64,000 nt of DNA from Bacteroides oleiciplenus YIT 12058 (GTDB lineage Bacteria; Bacteroidota; Bacteroidia; Bacteroidales; Bacteroidaceae), in assembly GCF_000315485.1 (NCBI RefSeq), contig NZ_JH992942.1, positions 94,632 through 158,631 on the forward strand, written 5' to 3'. Positions 1-9,456 of this stretch are shown one piece after another. A program made the translations under genes and the position numbers. The notes under the pieces are model-generated. The model saw only the letters and a program-made list of their open reading frames with translations. It was not told the origin of the DNA and did not search any database. Positions within the stretch are counted from its first letter, which is position 1. Each line of letters opens with the position of its first letter.

Positions 1-687
1 GCCCGAAACGGCAGATGCAGCCATACCGCAAACATAAAGTCCCGGATAGATTTCCTTCGTACCGTTTACAACCTCTTCCTCTCCTGCCACTACGTCCAGC
101 GAACGCTCGCCAATCACACCACCCGTTTCTGTTGCCAGACGGATGCCGTTTTTGCGTGCTACGGTAGCAGCTATTTCGCTGTCATGTCCTGTTCCGTCTA
201 TTACTATCTTTGCAAGGATGTTCAACGGGTCTACGTGCATGCCTTCGCGCAATACGGGAGTCCAGTTTACTACAACTCCGTTTACTGTGTTGTTTTTGAA
301 GATGACATCTTCTACAGAATAGCAATTGAATATTGTAGCACCCGCATGAACAGCCTGATAGAGCAGGGCAGAAGTACTTTCTACTGAGTCCATAACATAT
401 AGTCCGTCTTCATACTTCTCATGGTTGATATTGAATTCCTTTACAATATCAATCGCTTCTTCCTGGATGACAATCTGGTTGAACATCATGGCACCACCCC
501 ACATACCGCCGCCGGGAGCAAGTTTACGGTCAAACTGTGCCACCTTTAATCCGGCCTTTGCCAGATAATAGGCAGCTACTATGCCCGAAGGACCGCCACC
601 GACAATAGCAACGTCTAAATCAAGGTTCCTCTCTAATTTCTCAAAATAGGTACTGATGATACCTTTGGATACTTTAGTTTCAATCAT
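1..687 (-). CDS. thi4: Thi4-type thiazole synthase, C-terminus beyond window
   Basis: The 229 visible codons start at the ATG at 687 and run off the left edge. I translated the strand by hand. A dinucleotide-binding motif VGGGPSG follows the N-terminus, then GGGMWGGAM, NWTPVLREGMHVDPLNI and DGTGHDSE, all typical of Thi4/ribulose-1,5-bisphosphate-type thiazole synthases. These build the thiamine thiazole from NAD, glycine and a sulfur source. Yeast Thi4 gives up sulfur from its own Cys205 in the sequence CCMDP; here the aligned stretch reads MHVDP, so the donor Cys is replaced by His, as in archaeal sulfide-using enzymes. The gene lies 20 bp after thiC in a riboswitch-led operon, which supports a thiamine role. 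It probably stands in for ThiG/ThiH, though those genes could lie elsewhere in the genome. Confidence 0.9.
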   Translation of the reverse strand, partial: MIETKVSKGIISTYFEKLERNLDLDVAIVGGGPSGIVAAYYLAKAGLKVAQFDRKLAPGGGMWGGAMMFNQIVIQEEAIDIVKEFNINHEKYEDGLYVMDSVESTSALLYQAVHAGATIFNCYSVEDVIFKNNTVNGVVVNWTPVLREGMHVDPLNILAKIVIDGTGHDSEIAATVARKNGIRLATETGGVIGERSLDVVAGEEEVVNGTKEIYPGLYVCGMAASAVSG

Positions 688-707
688 AATATAATAAGTT
701 TAAAAAG

Positions 708-2429
<1,722 letters not shown>

Positions 2430-2443
2430 TCAATAATTGATTG

Positions 2444-3064
2444 CTATTCGGTCTGTTGTATGATTGTCTCCATCTCACGCACCGGATCTCCGGCTTTCAG
2501 GATTCCACCGCTCAGTGCTATCCCGCTTAGCCCTACGGCTTTCAATGCCGGAATATCCTCACGCGTAATTCCGCCAATGCCGACGACGGGAATTGAAAGA
2601 CTTTCTTCTTTCATTCGCGTCAGGATGGAGCGATAGCCGTCCAGTCCTAGGATGGGTGATAATTTCTGTTTGGTGGTGGTGAAGCGGAAGGGGCCGCAAC
2701 CAATGTAGTCCGCGCCATCGGCAACATGCTGCCTGATGTCCTCAAAAGTGTTGGCGGTTCCGCCAATGATGAAACCTTTACCCAGTCTCTCCCTTGCTTC
2801 TTTTATCGGCATATCCAATTTTCCTAAATGGACACCGTCCGCACCAATCTGTTTCACCAGGTCTACGTGGTCATCAATGATGAAGGTAGCCCTGTACTGG
2901 CGGCAGAGGTCCTGCACGCGTATGGCTGTGGCTTTCAGTTCATCTTCGGAAGCGTCTTTCATCCGAAGCTGTACCCAGCGGCACCCTCCTTCGAGGGCTA
3001 TACGTGCGGAGTCCAAGTATGAAATGGATGCCGTAAAATGCGTAATGAATTGTACGTCAAACAT
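2444..3064 (-). CDS. thiE: Thiamine-phosphate synthase ThiE
   Basis: This 206-residue TIM-barrel protein joins the thiazole and pyrimidine phosphates to make thiamine phosphate. It shows the ThiE pattern QLRMKD near residue 33, IDDHVDLVKQIGADGVHLG in the middle, and the glycine-rich phosphate-binding loops IGCGPFRFTTTK and VVGIGGI. Length is normal. It is the first gene after the TPP riboswitch. The spacing to thiC is 17 bp, so they are likely one transcript. The paralog TenI is an alternative in this fold, but the first position in a thi operon and the conserved loops favour ThiE. Confidence 0.92.
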   Translation of the reverse strand: MFDVQFITHFTASISYLDSARIALEGGCRWVQLRMKDASEDELKATAIRVQDLCRQYRATFIIDDHVDLVKQIGADGVHLGKLDMPIKEARERLGKGFIIGGTANTFEDIRQHVADGADYIGCGPFRFTTTKQKLSPILGLDGYRSILTRMKEESLSIPVVGIGGITREDIPALKAVGLSGIALSGGILKAGDPVREMETIIQQTE

Positions 3065-3140
3065 TCAAACTCTGAATTTTTAGAGGTTCTACTTACAGAA
3101 AGGGATAGTAGTATAAACGAATAGTAGAATATAGAAAGAA

Positions 3141-3215
3141 AATTCCCTTCGACGGTACTAACCGTATCAGGTTCATTGGGTATAATCTCAGCTATTTTTA
3201 TAGCACCCCCTTTTC
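3141..3215 (-). promoter_or_regulatory. TPP riboswitch (THI element)
   Basis: Read on the minus strand, the segment has the conserved THI-box order: a GGGGGTGC start, CTGAGAT followed by ATACCC, then GAACCTGAT, and a closing CGAAGGGAA. These are the pyrimidine- and pyrophosphate-sensing helices of the thiamine pyrophosphate aptamer. It lies 77 bp before the thiE start and downstream of an unrelated hypothetical gene, so it should control the thiE-thiC-thi4 transcript. I do not see a clear terminator hairpin between it and thiE, so control could be translational or through a structure I missed. Confidence 0.96.
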
Positions 3216-3274
3216 TGACGGTAAAGTAAGGACGAATGTTTTTAACGGGAAAGATAACGGCTTATATTTTAAGC

Positions 3275-4126
3275 TTATTTAAACTTAACATAATTGAGGC
3301 GGGTGTACTGCTTATTCCCCAAAGTGTAGGTACGTGCGATGCGTGCCGAAGCAATGTATACTGTTTCTCCCGGCTGGAAAGCATGTTCCGTACCCGGCAG
3401 TTGGCACGACTCTCGGCTTGCTGTGCGGGCACTTGTCCGGAAAGTGACGAGGTTACCGATAGAATCTTCCAGCGTAAGTATCTGCCGGACGTAGAAATAA
3501 GGGGTATTTCCTTTTACGATAGTTTTGTAAGGATCGTCTTCCAGTCGCACGCGGAGCACTTTCAAGGTAAGGTCTGCCACTTTCTCCCCTTCCTTTCCCA
3601 GAAAACGGCTGGTGGAATATTTCTGCCGTGCCTGTTGTTTCAGGATATCGAGATGGACGGAGTGATATATCTGCGCGATCTGTACAAAGCGTTCCTGTTT
3701 TGGGATGCGTGGGGTGAACTTATAAGCAACCCAACTGATATATCCCGGGTCGATGCGAAAGATTTCGTGAAGGAAATGCCCGTGATATTTACCGATGGAA
3801 ATAATGTCGTCTCCTCTGCTCTGCATGCGTTTGGCATTGTATTCCACCAGTAGCATGCAGCGTGGAGAATAATAAAACAAGCTGCTTGCCGCCCGCAAGC
3901 TCTCATTGATATCTTCGGAAAGGTCCTGAATGTAAAAGATGGACTGCCGTTCAGGCAAGGGCGAATAAATCCATAAAGAGTAGCGGGGATACTCGGGACG
4001 AGGCAACACAACAAGATAGGCACCAGCCTCTTTGTAAGAGGCTCTTCCCAGATTGTATTCGTTTAGTTTTTTATACAACAGGTCTTGTTCAGCTTCGGGA
4101 ATGCCCGGGATAATCGGATTTGACAT
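3275..4126 (-). CDS. Hypothetical protein with an ExoX C-terminal-like motif
   Basis: This 283-residue protein has no signal peptide or membrane segment and I do not know its function. The middle carries GKYHGHFLHEIFRIDPGYIS, which resembles the small domain found at the C-terminus of exodeoxyribonuclease X-like proteins (pattern GKYKGK..EEI...DPGYL.W). The C-terminal third is rich in beta-strand residues (YFYVRQILTLEDSIGN, TVYIASARIARTYTLG) and could be an OB-like or small beta domain. The gene sits upstream of the thiamine riboswitch on the same strand but is probably a separate unit. A role with nucleic acids is only a guess from the motif. Confidence 0.75.
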   Translation of the reverse strand: MSNPIIPGIPEAEQDLLYKKLNEYNLGRASYKEAGAYLVVLPRPEYPRYSLWIYSPLPERQSIFYIQDLSEDINESLRAASSLFYYSPRCMLLVEYNAKRMQSRGDDIISIGKYHGHFLHEIFRIDPGYISWVAYKFTPRIPKQERFVQIAQIYHSVHLDILKQQARQKYSTSRFLGKEGEKVADLTLKVLRVRLEDDPYKTIVKGNTPYFYVRQILTLEDSIGNLVTFRTSARTASRESCQLPGTEHAFQPGETVYIASARIARTYTLGNKQYTRLNYVKFK

Positions 4127-4315
4127 AATCTGACTTGTTTAAGTCAAATATACGATTTTTCGGGCAAATAAGCAAGTTTTGTATAGAAAAGTTTAGGAAG
4201 AGCTCATAGATATTCAAGAAAAGAATTGAGTTTGTCTGATGGTACGCTTCTGATTTATATGAATATTGGTATTTTTTTTATATAATCTCCTATTCTTTCG
4301 TGATGTGTTCTTTTC
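4127..4315. other. Gene-free stretch, first part of a 534-bp gap
   Basis: The gap between the gene ending its upstream side at 4126 and the lipoprotein start at 4661 is divergent, so it must hold both promoters. This first part is AT-rich and I see no coding frame or clear motif in it. Short open frames around 4266-4497 run through the palindrome next door and look like chance. Confidence 0.5.
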
Positions 4316-4445
4316 GTATCTGTACCGTACCCGAATCGTATCAGGGCCGTACTTGCTCCGTACATTCTTCGGTCAGAGGTACCTCTACACGAAGAAAGTA
4401 CGGAGCAGGTACGGAGCAAGTACGATTCGGATACGTCACAGATAC
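4316..4445. repeat. 130-bp imperfect palindrome built on GTAC motifs
   Basis: The segment is a gap-free palindrome centred on GGTACC at 4378-4383; about four fifths of the paired positions in the two 65-bp arms match. GTAC (or GTAT/ATAC) tetramers start at 4327, 4338, 4349, 4360, 4379, 4398, 4409, 4420 and 4431, giving spacings of 11, 11, 11, 19, 19, 11, 11 and 11 bp. Outer arms contain GTACCCGAATCGTA and TACGATTCGGATAC. It could fold as a long cruciform or RNA hairpin, or hold phased protein sites. It is far longer than a normal terminator and has no U-tract. No transposase or terminal repeat is visible. Confidence 0.9.
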
Positions 4446-4592
4446 TTCTGGAGGCATATTTGAAATTTTATCGATAAGAGTCATAGAACGTAAATAGGTA
4501 TATGGCATAAATTGATTTCTCCGTATGCGATGAAGTGATTTTTAGACAATTGTTATATCAGAATTAGGGTTTACTAAAAGAAGGAAGAAATA

Positions 4593-4624
4593 TTCGTTAC
4601 TCTAACAATAATCTTATAAATTTG
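4593..4624 (+). promoter_or_regulatory. Probable Bacteroides promoter for the TPR lipoprotein gene
   Basis: TAAATTTG at 4617-4624 fits the Bacteroides -7 consensus TAnnTTTG. TTCG at 4593-4596 lies 20 bp upstream, close to the TTTG -33 box and its usual spacing. Transcription would start near 4631, about 30 bp before the chosen ATG at 4661. Confidence 0.6.
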
Positions 4625-4660
4625 TCGCATATTTGTATACAGAGATTAAAAATTGAGACA

Positions 4661-5749
4661 ATGAGAAATCTTCGAATTTTATTGTATGTATTTGTCCTGT
4701 CTTTGGCTGCATGCCATCCGGAGGGGACTAATGTGAAACAAGGATTGGACAAAGCCGCCCAATTAATAGAGCAAGATCCGGATACGGCATCCATTATTCT
4801 TGAAACGATTGGAATGAACCAAATGAATGAGGCGCAACTTGCAGAATATAATTTGCTTTGTACTCAATTCAACGAAGATAAGAATATACCTCATTCCTCT
4901 GATAATCAGATTCGTCAGGCCGTATCTTATTATGAGCAATACGGAAATGAACTTCAAAAGTCAAGAGCCTATTATTATCTGGCATGTGTAGAAAGTGATT
5001 TGAATCAGGAGAAAGACGCTGAAGTTCATTTCAAAGAAGCAATAAAATTAGCTGCACAAGCAGAAGAATATGAGCAAATGACTAAGATTTGTAAGAGATG
5101 TAGCTTGTATTATCAGAAATATGAAAACTTTGACGAAGCACTGGAGATGGAAAGAAAAGCATACGCCAGCCAGTTGATGTTGATTGACAGTAAAGATAAT
5201 TCGACTGTTATTCTATCTTCTGCCTTAGGTTTATTGGGTGTTATGTCTCTTTTGTTTGGGTTACTTTGGAAGAAACATCTGACAGTACATTCGCAACTGG
5301 ATACCTTTAAGGAAGAAATGCAGATGAAAGAGGTTGAATCTGACAAACTGGTGATGCAGTGTAATTATCTCGAAGAAAAATATCAATTCCTTCAACAACA
5401 TATTTATGAAAATTCTCCGGTTGTTTCAAAAGTCCGTCAGTTGAAGGAACGAACGGGTTTATCTTCTAAAATATCTTTTTTCTCTGAGAAAGACTGGATA
5501 GAACTTTTGCGACTTCAGGAAAGTGTTTACGGGCTTGTATCCAAATTGAGAGGGATAAGTCCGAAACTTACAGAGGAGGACTTAAGGGTATGTGCCTTTT
5601 TACGCGAAGGCGTTCAGCCTGCTTGTTTTGCTGATTTAATGAAACTGACTGTTGAGACTCTGACTCGGAGAATCTCCAGGATAAAAACGGAGAAACTGAT
5701 GTTGGCAAACTCTAAAGAATCGTTGGAAGATATCATAAAATCATTGTAG
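4661..5749 (+). CDS. TPR lipoprotein with one membrane segment and a possible C-terminal DNA-binding region
   Basis: The start at 4661 is chosen because it gives a clean lipoprotein signal, MRNLRILLYVFVLSLAAC, with Cys18, and lies just after the promoter. Residues about 40-175 look like tetratricopeptide repeats (YYYLACVESDLNQEKDAEVH). A hydrophobic segment, SSALGLLGVMSLLFGLLW, follows near residues 187-204, then a coiled coil and a C-terminal stretch (KLTEEDLRVCAFLREG, then METLTRR-like VETLTRRISRIK) that resembles a LuxR/OmpR-type winged or four-helix HTH. This layout is known from Bacteroides signalling proteins that place TPRs in the periplasm and a regulatory domain in the cytoplasm. The DNA-binding assignment is inference. 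No ligand or target is known to me. Confidence 0.75.
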   Translation: MRNLRILLYVFVLSLAACHPEGTNVKQGLDKAAQLIEQDPDTASIILETIGMNQMNEAQLAEYNLLCTQFNEDKNIPHSSDNQIRQAVSYYEQYGNELQKSRAYYYLACVESDLNQEKDAEVHFKEAIKLAAQAEEYEQMTKICKRCSLYYQKYENFDEALEMERKAYASQLMLIDSKDNSTVILSSALGLLGVMSLLFGLLWKKHLTVHSQLDTFKEEMQMKEVESDKLVMQCNYLEEKYQFLQQHIYENSPVVSKVRQLKERTGLSSKISFFSEKDWIELLRLQESVYGLVSKLRGISPKLTEEDLRVCAFLREGVQPACFADLMKLTVETLTRRISRIKTEKLMLANSKESLEDIIKSL

Positions 5750-5860
5750 GTCTGAATTTGTCTGTATCTGTTAATGTGATGTTTTGATTATCAGTTGATT
5801 ATTCTGGAAGAGCGTCCGTACTCGTCCGATAAATTTCTTCTCTTTTATAGGCCTGTTCTA

Positions 5861-5868
5861 TAACTTTG
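5861..5868 (+). promoter_or_regulatory. Probable -7 box upstream of the DUF2723 gene
   Basis: TAACTTTG fits TAnnTTTG exactly and lies 22 bp before the ATG at 5891. A T-rich stretch at 5843-5846 is at roughly the right distance for a weak -33 box. This suggests the DUF2723 gene has its own promoter even though it follows the lipoprotein gene on the same strand. Confidence 0.55.
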
Positions 5869-5890
5869 CAAACAAAAAAGTTACAGAACA

Positions 5891-8800
5891 ATGAGCAACT
5901 TATTATTTAAAAAGTGGAATGATTTTAGTGGGTGGATTGTCTTTGTGATAGCAGCTTTTGTATATGGAATGACGATTGAACCTACTGCCAGTTTTTGGGA
6001 CTGTCCCGAATTTATTTCATGTGCCGAAAAGTTACAAGTGGGACATCCGCCGGGTGCGCCTTTCTATATGCTTGTTGGAAACTTGTTTACCCAGTTTGCT
6101 TCCGACCCGTCACAAGTGTCCTGGATGGTTAATTTTCTGAATGCGTTGCTGAGTGCTGGTTGTATCTTATTTCTTTTTTGGAGTATCACCCGGTTAGTAA
6201 AGTTCCTGATAATAAATGATGAGCAGAATTTTTCAACGACGGATGTTATCATCATTTTGGGGGCAGGATTTGTAGGAGCCTTGGCATATACATTCAGTGA
6301 CACATTCTGGTTCAGTGCGGTAGAAGGTGAAGTCTATGCCTTCTCTTCTTTTCTTACGGCACTGGTGTTTTGGATGATTCTTCGCTGGCAAGATGAGTCG
6401 GATTCGGTATATGGCGATCGTTGGCTTATCCTGATAGCTTATATCATAGGGCTGTCAATCGGAGTGCATTTGCTTAATTTACTCTGTATCCCGGCCATTG
6501 TGTTGGTTTTCTATTATCAGAAATATCAGACGATATCGCTTAAAGGAGTAGCTGCTGCAATTGCTATATCCGGTCTTCTCATTATATTTATTCTTTTTGT
6601 TTATATTCCGGGCATGGCTGACATGGGAGGCTGGTTCGAGCTGCTTTTTGTCAATGTATTCGGGCTTCCTTTCCACACAGGGCTGATAAGCTTTTTAGCT
6701 TTAACATTTTTCGTACTGACCGGAGCCATTTATCGTTTCCGAAAACGTATGTTGCATACTTCTTTATGGTGTTTGCTTATGCTCACCGTAGGCTATACCA
6801 CTTATGCGGTGATACTGATTCGTGCCAACGCCAATACTCCGCTTAATGAGAATGCGCCGGACAACATTTTTACGCTCAAAAGTTATCTGAACCGAGAGCA
6901 GTATGAAAGTGCTCCCCTGCTTTATGGAAAAACCTACGCTTCCGAACCGGAATATGTGCCCGAGGGTGACTATTACAGAGTGAAAACGACAAAAGGGAGT
7001 GCCGTATACCGCCCGGATAAAGAAGAAGGCAAATATAAAATAATCCGGCATAAAGAAGATGTATACTATACTCAGAACATGCTGTTTTCTCGGATGTGGA
7101 ATGAACGCATGGCTTCTTCTTACAAAAATTGGACAGGAGGAAACGAGGCCGCTCCCACACAAAAAGAAAACCTGACTTATTTCATTACCTATCAACTCAA
7201 CTATATGTATTGGCGCTATTTCTTGTGGAACTTTGTAGGACGGCAGAATGATGTGCAGGGAAGTGGCGAACCGGAACATGGGAACTGGATAACAGGATTT
7301 TCCTGGTTGGATAATTTAAGATTGGGAGACCAGAGCTTATTGCCGGAATCCCTGCGCCAGAACAAAGGGCACAATGTGTTTTACGGATTGCCGCTATTAT
7401 TAGGGCTGTTCGGCATCTATTGGCAATGGAACCGCAGCAAGAGGGGCAGACAGCAGTTTAGTGTGCTGTTTTTCCTTTTCTTTATGACAGGACTGGCTAT
7501 TGTACTTTATCTGAATCAAACACCCGGTCAGCCGCGCGAACGGGACTATGCATACGCCGGTTCGTTCTATGCTTTTGCTATCTGGATAGGGATAGGTGCT
7601 GCCGGATTGTGTGATGCGCTTCGCCGGAAAACGACTTCTACGGTACAAGTCGGTGTATTAATGACAATCTGTTTATTGATACCGGTGCAAATGGCCACTC
7701 AGACGTGGAATGACCATGACCGGAGTACCCGTTTCACTTGTCGCGACTTTGGGGCTAACTATCTGATGACTCTTCCCGATACGGGAAATCCGATTATCTT
7801 TTGTAACGGGGATAATGATACTTTCCCATTGTGGTATAATCAGGATACGGAGAAAGTGCGCAGGGATGCACGTGTCTGCAATCTAAGTTACGCGCAGACA
7901 GATTGGTATATTTATCAGCAGCAATGTCCGTTGTATAATGCTCCCGGACTGCCTATAAGTTGGAATAAGAATCAATATCAGGAAGGTAAAAACGAATATG
8001 TGGCCGTACGCCCGGAACTGAAAAAGCAAATAGAGGAATTGTACCGGAGAAATCCGGAGGAAGCACGTGACAGTTTTGGAGAAGACCCGTTTGAAGTAAA
8101 AAATATCTTGAAATATTGGATATTCTCAGAGAGACAGGAATTTAATGTAATCCCTACGGATACGATAAATATCCACATTGATAAGGACGCACTGCTCCGT
8201 TCGGGAATCATGCTTCCTAAAGCAATCCGGCGTTTGAGGGGGGAAGAACTGAAAGATGCGATACCGGACAAACTTTATATTCCTTTAAAAGATATACGTA
8301 TGCTGAACAAAGTAGATTTACTGATGCTGGAGATACTGGCGAACTGTAATTGGGAACGTCCGCTTTACCTTGCAATCTCCGTAAGGAATGTCAGTAAACT
8401 GAAGTTTGACAATTACTTTGTGCAAGAAGGATTAGCATTCCGCTTTACACCTTTTGACTATAAGAAGTGGGGAGATGCCGACGAAAACAGGCCTTATGCA
8501 GTAGATGTGGAAAGGCTTTATGACAATGTAATGAACAGATATAAATATGGTGGGCTGAATACTCCGGGACTCTATCTGGATGAAACAACCCTGCGTACGT
8601 GTTGGTATCATCGCAGGCTTTTCGCGCAACTGGCCAAAGAACTGATAACCCAAGGAGACAATACGCGTGCAAAGAAAGTACTTGCTTATGCGGAACAGGC
8701 TGTTCCGGGATATAATGTTCCCGAAACGTATGAAAGCGGTTCTTATAGCATAGCAACAGCCTATGCCGCATTGGGTGAAAAGATGAAGGCGATAACCCTG

Positions 8801-9025
8801 ACAGAGCATTTGATAGCCGAAGCAGAAGATTATACCAACTGGGCTTTTTCATTAAAGGGGAGCCGTAGGGAAATGGTCCGCAATGATTGTATCTATAAAT
8901 TCTGGCAATGGAACCAATGCAATGAACTTCTGAAGAAGGTAGATGAAGAGAGATATAAAGAGAGCAACAGGCGGTTTGAAGATAAATATGCACTATTTGC
9001 TCCAAACATGGGTTATAAGAACTAA
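5891..9025 (+). CDS. DUF2723 integral membrane protein, GT-C glycosyltransferase-like
   Basis: This 1044-residue protein belongs to the DUF2723 family, widespread in Bacteroidota and distantly like protein O-mannosyltransferases. The N-terminus has a first membrane helix followed by SFWDCPEF at residues 34-41; the Asp37/Glu40 pair in the first periplasmic loop is the usual place of catalytic acids in GT-C enzymes. Many more hydrophobic segments follow up to about residue 620, with GQPRERDYAYAGSFYAF conserved late in the membrane part. The last 400 residues look soluble and may include helical repeats. Expected function is transfer of a sugar from a lipid carrier to an exported protein or glycan, but the acceptor is unknown. 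A small DUF3098 gene follows after 14 bp, suggesting co-transcription. Confidence 0.88.
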   Translation: MSNLLFKKWNDFSGWIVFVIAAFVYGMTIEPTASFWDCPEFISCAEKLQVGHPPGAPFYMLVGNLFTQFASDPSQVSWMVNFLNALLSAGCILFLFWSITRLVKFLIINDEQNFSTTDVIIILGAGFVGALAYTFSDTFWFSAVEGEVYAFSSFLTALVFWMILRWQDESDSVYGDRWLILIAYIIGLSIGVHLLNLLCIPAIVLVFYYQKYQTISLKGVAAAIAISGLLIIFILFVYIPGMADMGGWFELLFVNVFGLPFHTGLISFLALTFFVLTGAIYRFRKRMLHTSLWCLLMLTVGYTTYAVILIRANANTPLNENAPDNIFTLKSYLNREQYESAPLLYGKTYASEPEYVPEGDYYRVKTTKGSAVYRPDKEEGKYKIIRHKEDVYYTQNMLFSRMWNERMASSYKNWTGGNEAAPTQKENLTYFITYQLNYMYWRYFLWNFVGRQNDVQGSGEPEHGNWITGFSWLDNLRLGDQSLLPESLRQNKGHNVFYGLPLLLGLFGIYWQWNRSKRGRQQFSVLFFLFFMTGLAIVLYLNQTPGQPRERDYAYAGSFYAFAIWIGIGAAGLCDALRRKTTSTVQVGVLMTICLLIPVQMATQTWNDHDRSTRFTCRDFGANYLMTLPDTGNPIIFCNGDNDTFPLWYNQDTEKVRRDARVCNLSYAQTDWYIYQQQCPLYNAPGLPISWNKNQYQEGKNEYVAVRPELKKQIEELYRRNPEEARDSFGEDPFEVKNILKYWIFSERQEFNVIPTDTINIHIDKDALLRSGIMLPKAIRRLRGEELKDAIPDKLYIPLKDIRMLNKVDLLMLEILANCNWERPLYLAISVRNVSKLKFDNYFVQEGLAFRFTPFDYKKWGDADENRPYAVDVERLYDNVMNRYKYGGLNTPGLYLDETTLRTCWYHRRLFAQLAKELITQGDNTRAKKVLAYAEQAVPGYNVPETYESGSYSIATAYAALGEKMKAITLTEHLIAEAEDYTNWAFSLKGSRREMVRNDCIYKFWQWNQCNELLKKVDEERYKESNRRFEDKYALFAPNMGYKN

Positions 9026-9039
9026 AACTAAAGAAGAAT

Positions 9040-9282
9040 ATGGGAACAAAAATAATGAAGCAGAACGAGACGGTATTTGGCAAGAGAAATTATGTGATTC
9101 TGCTAATTGGTTCGGTAATAATAATAGTGGGATATCTGTTCATGAGCGGCGAGGGGAGTACCCCCGCCGCCTACAACCCTGATATATTCAGCGGATTGCG
9201 TATAAGGGTAGCTCCCATTATATGTCTGACAGGATATTTTATTAATATATTCGGTATCCTGTACCGGTCCGGGCGGAACTGA
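9040..9282 (+). CDS. Small DUF3098 membrane protein
   Basis: This 80-residue protein has two membrane helices, around residues 17-35 (YVILLIGSVIIIVGYLFMSG) and 55-75. The intervening YNPDIFSGLRIRVAPIICL matches the DUF3098 pattern of Bacteroidota, where such proteins often lie beside cell-division or envelope genes. Function is unknown. A start at the in-frame ATG at 9055 is possible; 9040 is preferred because a purine-rich AAAGAAGA lies just before it. It is probably co-transcribed with the DUF2723 gene. Confidence 0.85.
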   Translation: MGTKIMKQNETVFGKRNYVILLIGSVIIIVGYLFMSGEGSTPAAYNPDIFSGLRIRVAPIICLTGYFINIFGILYRSGRN

Positions 9283-9418
9283 TTATTTCCAAGTTTTGAT
9301 ATGATATGTTTGGGGCGATGAGAAAAATATCGTGTAGGAAGCGCCCGTAATACTTGTATTTATATTTAATAAATGTCGCATTTTTACAGAACTTATAATT
9401 TATACTTAATAAAATTGC

Positions 9419-9426
9419 TATATTTG
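9419..9426 (+). promoter_or_regulatory. Probable -7 box of the AAA ATPase gene
   Basis: TATATTTG matches TAnnTTTG. Transcription starting about 7 bp downstream would begin inside the longest possible open frame, so the coding start must be the later ATG at 9457. No convincing -33 box is seen. Confidence 0.5.
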
Positions 9427-9456
9427 CATTGTTTGTTAATCATAAATTATAAAAGT

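Noticed and set aside
4266..4497. Two overlapping 65-codon frames
   Set aside because: They run through the 130-bp palindrome, have Arg/Tyr-rich composition from the GTAC repeats and no ribosome site or homology.
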